Notes under the pieces: generated by a model
What the model saw: only the letters and a program-made list of their open reading frames with translations
Told to the model about the DNA's origin: nothing
Database searches by the model: none
In this document: positions 54,905-60,000 of the stretch, piece after piece
How positions within the stretch are numbered: position 1 is the first letter of the stretch
Layout: each line of letters starts with the position of its first letter
Source: Liolophura sinensis
Lineage: Eukaryota; Mollusca; Polyplacophora; Chitonida; Chitonidae
Assembly: GCF_032854445.1 (NCBI RefSeq)
Contig: NC_088301.1
Span: 17,074,018-17,134,017, forward strand
Length of the DNA: 60,000 nucleotides
Reading direction: 5' to 3'
Made by a program: the position numbers and the translations under genes

Positions 54905-55905
54905 TGAATGCTACATGTAAATTACTGAAAGACCGTCGGATAAATGAATATCTCAACTCATACACTCATATATTCTCGAGTCATGTTTGTCTGAGGCTTA
55001 CAGAAATGTATAGTATGGAACGTAGGATCCTCAAACTTCGATCATATCATCACCTTGGCATGACGATGTTAATGTGCAACTGAAGCGATGTGCGTCTTGG
55101 TGATTCACGTTATTACCGGAAAAGTTTGAAACCAGGCCTAGTATTTGACGGTAGTCCAATAAGCAGAGCGAGTTTAAAGAAGGCCCGCCAGCAACAGGCT
55201 TATGCTAGCGGCACTACACTGTAACTGTACAAGTAGGACCAATACCAGACGGGATTCATTAGTGCTTGATATATGCTAACCCAGAAAAATGGGGAAACAG
55301 AGACAGAAATGCAATTTGGCTGAGATACACACAGATATGAAAAGAAACCTGGATCATCATGTAGGATTGCCAACAAAAAATAAAAAAATGCTGTGTGTGA
55401 TTATATTACATTTTGTTTTTATCTTTTCAAAAAGCTAAATAGGTTCATGAGACGGAGGCTTACCCCATATATAACCCAGAATATATTTTTCTGCATTTGC
55501 GTGGATTGAATGCAGGTGCATCTTTGAACATGATTTGTATAAAACAGTTACACAAACAAAAACTAAATTGTAATATATCGGCTTTTTTTCGATCATGTTC
55601 CATCTTATCTCAGAAGCAGTTTAACATACACGCGTACTACTTTTGGATGGAATTTGTGCTTGAATCCCTGCATTTGAACTGATATATTTTGATAATTTAA
55701 GACCACGTTTTAGAAGTCTTATTCAAACCTGTGATTTTATCATGCATCCCACAAAATACTTTTTTCACTGGACAGCATCGGCCCAGTGGTAACTTGTGGT
55801 AATAATTTGATGTGTTAACCATAATGCTTTGCAGGTAATACTAATTATGTCTTCAGTGTAGTGTAAGTTATACTTTGTGACACTCTATATTTCGGTTCAC
55901 CCCTT
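54905..55905. other. Non-coding, nothing recognised
   Basis: Short frames only. No motif. Confidence 0.5.
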
Positions 55906-55909
55906 GCCA

Positions 55910-56083
55910 TTTATTTATTTATTTATTTATTTTTTTATTCATTTGACTGCTGTTTTACGCCGTACTCAAGGAAGCCACGGAGAGGAAGCCAGCATGAGCT
56001 GGACTTGAACTCACATCGACCGCACTGGTGAGAGACTCCTGGGTCATTACGCTGTGCTAGCGCGCTAACCAACACCCCTTGCC
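55910..56083 (-). repeat. SINE family A with central deletion
   Basis: A long (attt)n tail, then 'tacgccgtactcaagg' joined directly to 'agaggaagccagcatgagct', with an intact tRNA-like head ending 'agcgcgctaaccaac'. About 130 bp of body are missing. Confidence 0.88.
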
Positions 56084-56084
56084 A

Positions 56085-56260
56085 TCGATTCAGGGCTGTG
56101 GTCGCGCGTTCAAATCCAAGGATGACGCATTTGCCTCGGCTTTTAGCCGGGAGATTTGGTGGGTACCTAGCTCATGAGGCGGTGGTTTACTCCGGGCACT
56201 CAAGTTTCATTTACCCATAAAAATGACGATCTGGCGACCGTTGACACTCAACAGCCCAAG
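56085..56260 (+). repeat. SINE family E
   Basis: Box B-like 'cgcgttcaaatcc' followed by 'ttgcctcggcttttagccgg', 'gaggcggtggtttactccgg' and 'acccataaaaatgacga'. A different tRNA-derived SINE, directly abutting the family A head. Confidence 0.6.
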
Positions 56261-56399
56261 ATGTAACTCATCCGGAGACAGATATGGGGTTATATGAAAT
56301 GAGCTTAACAAAATAATGATTGGTCAGCAAAGTAACATTTGTGTGTGTACCTTTTCTTGGTTGGTTCGTATTTTTGACTTATTACTAGCACGTCGGTCC

Positions 56400-56640
56400 T
56401 CTGTGGCCCAGTGAATAGCGTGTTATTGCCTAAAAATGATTAAGCAATGCAGTCGTCCATGTTGGCTTTTCTCCGGTTGTACAATGTACGAGGGAATGTC
56501 TGCCAGCAGCCTGCAGACGGTCGTGAGTTTCCCCCGGTTTCTATTCAGTTCCCTCTCACCACAATTCTGGCCTCTGTCGTATAAGTGAAATATTCTTGAG
56601 TTCTGCGTGAATGACAAATCAAATAAGGAAATCAATAAAC
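56400..56640 (+). repeat. SINE family A, diverged, plus orientation
   Basis: 'gcagcctgcagacggtcgtg', 'tctgtcgtataagtgaaata' and 'ttcttgagttctgcgtgaa', then an A-rich tail. Confidence 0.8.
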
Positions 56641-56644
56641 CTTG

Positions 56645-57645
56645 AGTACTGCTTAATACACTAATTTTATAAACAGATAAACAGATATTACTTGTGTATT
56701 GAACTTCTCCTTGTTCTCCAAAGTCAAGGTTTAACTGACACTATACTCACTATAAAGCTGAAAGCCCGGACGGAAGCCGGGAACATTACTGTTATTGGAT
56801 AAACCTGCTAAATCATCACAGCAACACTTAATTTTACGAGTCAGATTGGATTTGTTTCGTCATGCACATTTAATACCATACCCTTAAGGAAACTAACAGC
56901 CAGAGAGAAAAAAACGAAAATAGCGATGTTGTGTTCTGTGATGCATATTTTGCGAAGTGGAAACGAAAAGTAAGTTGCATGCAGACGAGTGAGATCGTCG
57001 TTTCGGTGTGTTCTGGAATATGGCTCTCCGGAGACGATCCGTGGAAGATTTTATGCAGTTAAGGAATGCGATTGGTCATGTATTGGTACGCACAAGTAGG
57101 CCACGTTACAGTGAAATCGCTTTACGGCCTGTTGTTGCTGTTGTTGTTTTTAAATCATTACATACATGAACACCATAGACTTTCTTCGGTACCACGACTG
57201 ATCCGCCTCTTTTCGATGTTAAGCTTATATCGTTAAACTGATGACATTACAGTTGACAAGCTTTCCTGGTTCATATACTACAGCAGGTTTTGATGGTAAA
57301 AACAAACAAACAAACAAACAAAAAAATCACGCTTTTGCAACCTGCGCTTTCAAAATTATTTTGAAAATAAAGTATTTAACCTATTGATTAATTCAGAAAC
57401 AATACTACATCTGTATATGTCTTATACGCATACAGATGCCTCGTGTTTTGATTCCGGTTCAGGATCGTGGAAAACCAGAAACTTGCAATGTAGAGATAGC
57501 AAGGTGGTGATGAGATCACTGAATAGCCATGCACAAGAAACTGGGGACTCTGTATGGTAACATTGTACAAACAAAGCTGTATCTCATCACTAGAAGTAAC
57601 GAAAAGTGCTAAATTTATCAGTTTCACAGGGCTATATAAGATTAT
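56645..57645. other. Non-coding, nothing recognised
   Basis: A (caaa)n tract is present at 57302-57325. Nothing else recognised. Confidence 0.5.
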
Positions 57646-57649
57646 CTGG

Positions 57650-57810
57650 GATTATCTGTATTGCCCTTTAACCACTGAGACTGGACCAACGAGCCCTATT
57701 TCTTTGCTCTAACCTCTTAGTGTTAAATGCCAAGCTGTTTTGACAAGGCGTGCTTTTAAACTGTTTAGTACGCGATCTGGGTTTGATCGGATGTCTCCCG
57801 ACTTCGAGGA
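57650..57810 (-). repeat. SINE family C, partial
   Basis: 'tttctttgctctaacctctt' and 'agtgttaaatgccaagc', then a tRNA-like end 'gtttgatcggatgtctccc'. Confidence 0.6.
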
Positions 57811-58636
57811 TGTTTTAATCGTTACGTTTTACTGTCGTGGATCAATCAAACTAAACGAGATGGCACTCCATATACTGAAACCTCTGTCCAGCCAAGATGC
57901 CGAAATTACTTCGTTACAGACAAAAGCACGATAGTCTACACCTCAGTCTCACTTCGCATTTTAGGAGGAGTTTTATTAAAACATTCCTCAACCAGGGTCA
58001 GCATGGAAATCTTAACGCAAAGTTACTGACAGTCAGACGAAACGCTTTACTCTAGAATATGCGGTGTCTATACAAGCTTTTAGACAGCAATGGTAGCTAT
58101 TATCTAAACGTGGTATATTTAGAAGCACTGCAATTCGACGAGAGATGCAAGCGGCAGGAGGTCTTGCTCAAAAAACGAGCATGTTTTTCGGAAGTTATGT
58201 TTGGTGAAAGGCAGCAAGGGAGAACTAGACAACTAACGTACTGTTTTTTGTCTCTATACTAATGATATCATCACGACAACGATGGCACTTACTTGGACTT
58301 GGAAATAATAATTCTGCAAAGCGTGAACCAAACGTTTAAGATTAATATTAAGGTATCACGACTATGAGGCCGAGCATTATGTTTTTTCTTGGGTGAAATT
58401 AATTCAATATGAAACGTTTAATTCATGTTAGGATCCTAGTAGTATTTGCGTTGGCAACCCGTGCCAAACTTTTTTAAGAGGTATTATAACATATAAAGCA
58501 CATATTGGAAGCTTGACATTTCGAGCACGAATCAACTTCACAAACAGTTAATAGCAAACAAACTATAAAATGAGGTAAAGATCAGTTGAAAGACCACTTA
58601 AAACTGTACCTGAAAAGATGTTGCTTACCTGTATTG

Positions 58637-58825
58637 TTTTATTTGGTTGATTTGATTGGTGTTTCACAACGTGCACAAGAATATTTCACTTATACGACGG
58701 AGGCCAACATTGCGCTAGGCGGAATCCGGGATCCGGAAGGGAGGGGGGTGCATAAGACCATTGCCAGGTTGCTGGAAGACATATACGGCCGGAGAAGAAT
58801 TGAGCATGAGCTGGAGATTTTTTGT
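58637..58825 (-). repeat. SINE family A, partial
   Basis: 'gattggtgtttcacaacgtg' to 'atacggccggagaagaattg'. Head truncated after 'gagctgga'. Confidence 0.82.
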
Positions 58826-58994
58826 TTAAGATTTGTTTTTCACAGAGCTGAACTGTAAAAAGTGTGGTGAGCTTTATATGCCATATTGAATTCGTCGTCA
58901 CACAACCCTCTTACTACGCATTTGCGTTCAGTTCCGAATAAATTGCGTGAGAACTGTACTGATGTACCCGTGCATGACCTAGTATTTAATAACA

Positions 58995-59205
58995 GACACT
59001 GGGATCACGAAATGATCTTAGACTTAAGTTAAAATTTTATTCCATCTTTAAACTTGGCAGTTGTTGCAATTTTGCAATAACTTACCCGGAATTTGCGTTT
59101 GACTTTGTTACGAAAGAAATCAAAATTTTGAAGTGATATGAAAGACTGACTTAAGGCTAAGATCGCTTTTTGAGCCCCGGGCCTGGCATTTTTCCGGGCC
59201 CGGAA
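58995..59205. repeat. MITE-like element, family M1 copy 2
   Basis: The left 'gggatcacgaaatgatctta' then 'gacttaagtt' and the right 'gacttaaggctaagatcgct' then 'ccccgggcc' are inverted. Same ends and size as 2811-3008, where the flank is 'gatcccgggacc'. Confidence 0.65.
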
Positions 59206-59230
59206 AAGTTGATGTGACGTAACTAACAAA

Positions 59231-60000
59231 ATAGTATTTACATTACTGTTAGAAGTCCGTATAACCCACTATACATTTGTAACAGTTGATTGCATACATG
59301 TGTATATTGCCCAATGGTGTTTATTTCATTTTTTACCGTTTTTCTACCTGGAATTAAACATAATATAGCTTTACAGCTTGAAATGTCCTTCTTAATAGAT
59401 GATTGTTACAAAAGTTGTCCGTTTTCTAAAGTTGATTTTGCATTCAATGCTGATGTCTGATATCCTGCAAAAGCTATGAAGAGAATATACCTTTTTATCA
59501 ATACCAGTGAGATAACTCAAACGCAATGTCGCACATTTAAACCGGCACTTTCAAAAATTGTATCTCCCCGGTTTTCCCTATTTAACTGTAGTGACATCCA
59601 ATTATGCTTGCTGTTCTTTTCTTCAATGTACAAGGCTATTTGCACAATGGCCTTTCAAACATATCAAATTTTGCATATTTTAAGGGAAGGGTTTGTGTCT
59701 TGCTTTTTTATGACCATTTGCATGGCTTTCATGAATGGAAGAACAGTCGATTAGCATACGGACTGAACTACAGCTCTCCATGATCACCCATACATGTATC
59801 CTCACTTGTAAGGGTGACACAATCGGATAGTAAAGATAATCGCACAAAGAGACAATCGGCGATAGAAGCTCCAAAATAACGTCTCAAAGGCTAGCGGGTG
59901 GCGAAACACACGCTCACAAAGTGCTAAGTACAGAAAACGGAGTACAAAAGACGAATGTTAAATGACGTGAAAGCCGGTACCTCCAAACCTGGCCAAATCC
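59231..60000. other. Non-coding, nothing firm
   Basis: A plus frame 59476-59754 (92 aa) with a hydrophobic tail is open, but nothing supports it as a gene. Confidence 0.45.

Noticed and set aside
54655-55083. 142-codon plus-strand open frame
   Set aside because: Its first 80 codons run through two SINE family A copies; the rest has no motif or splice context.

Overview
This is a eukaryotic, intron-rich, AT-rich window dense in repeats. The organism is probably a marine lophotrochozoan, a mollusc or a brachiopod. The evidence is several families of tRNA-derived SINEs of the kind common in mollusc and brachiopod genomes, Tc1/mariner, Penelope-like and LINE remnants, and short exons split by kilobase introns with GT-AG borders. 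Most of the DNA is non-coding. I reconstructed two genes by splicing, both on the minus strand.

Gene 1 (29605 down to at least 15313) encodes a secreted ZP-module protein. Its exons join with consistent phases. It has a signal peptide, two tandem ZP-N-like cassettes of three exons each, and a ZP module whose ZP-N half repeats the same intron-phase pattern (1-0, 0-2, 2-1). The last recognised exon carries the ZP-C cysteine block. This is the layout of egg-coat or vitelline-envelope proteins with extra ZP-N repeats. The C-terminal end was not found.

Gene 2 (53403 down to 46950) is a class A (rhodopsin-family) GPCR, seen as three exons: TM3 to TM5, TM6 and TM7. TM1/TM2 and the C-terminal tail were not found. 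A weaker GPCR-like fragment lies at 41985-42252. A single exon at 7990-8193 encodes a small secreted peptide. Two other possible exons, at 6877-7085 and 31323-31389, are unassigned.

Layout: 1-8 kb holds overlapping ORFs, SINEs, a decayed mariner element (3571-5186) and an 86-bp tandem duplication. 8-15 kb holds the secreted-peptide exon and scattered SINEs. 15-30 kb holds the ZP gene, with a Penelope-like element (16791-18766) sitting inside one of its introns. 31-46 kb is a nest of mobile elements: SINEs, a long TA microsatellite, two internally deleted Tc1 transposons (34971-35930 and 43973-45458), a gutted LINE (35951-37145) and a 72-bp minisatellite (37611-38395). 46-54 kb holds the GPCR plus a diverged 0.9-kb duplication (50.5-52.4 kb). 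54-60 kb is intergenic, with SINEs and two MITE-like foldback elements.

The coding elements of the transposons are all visibly broken. The genes were annotated from exon borders, reading frame, phase and family motifs alone; no database search was possible.
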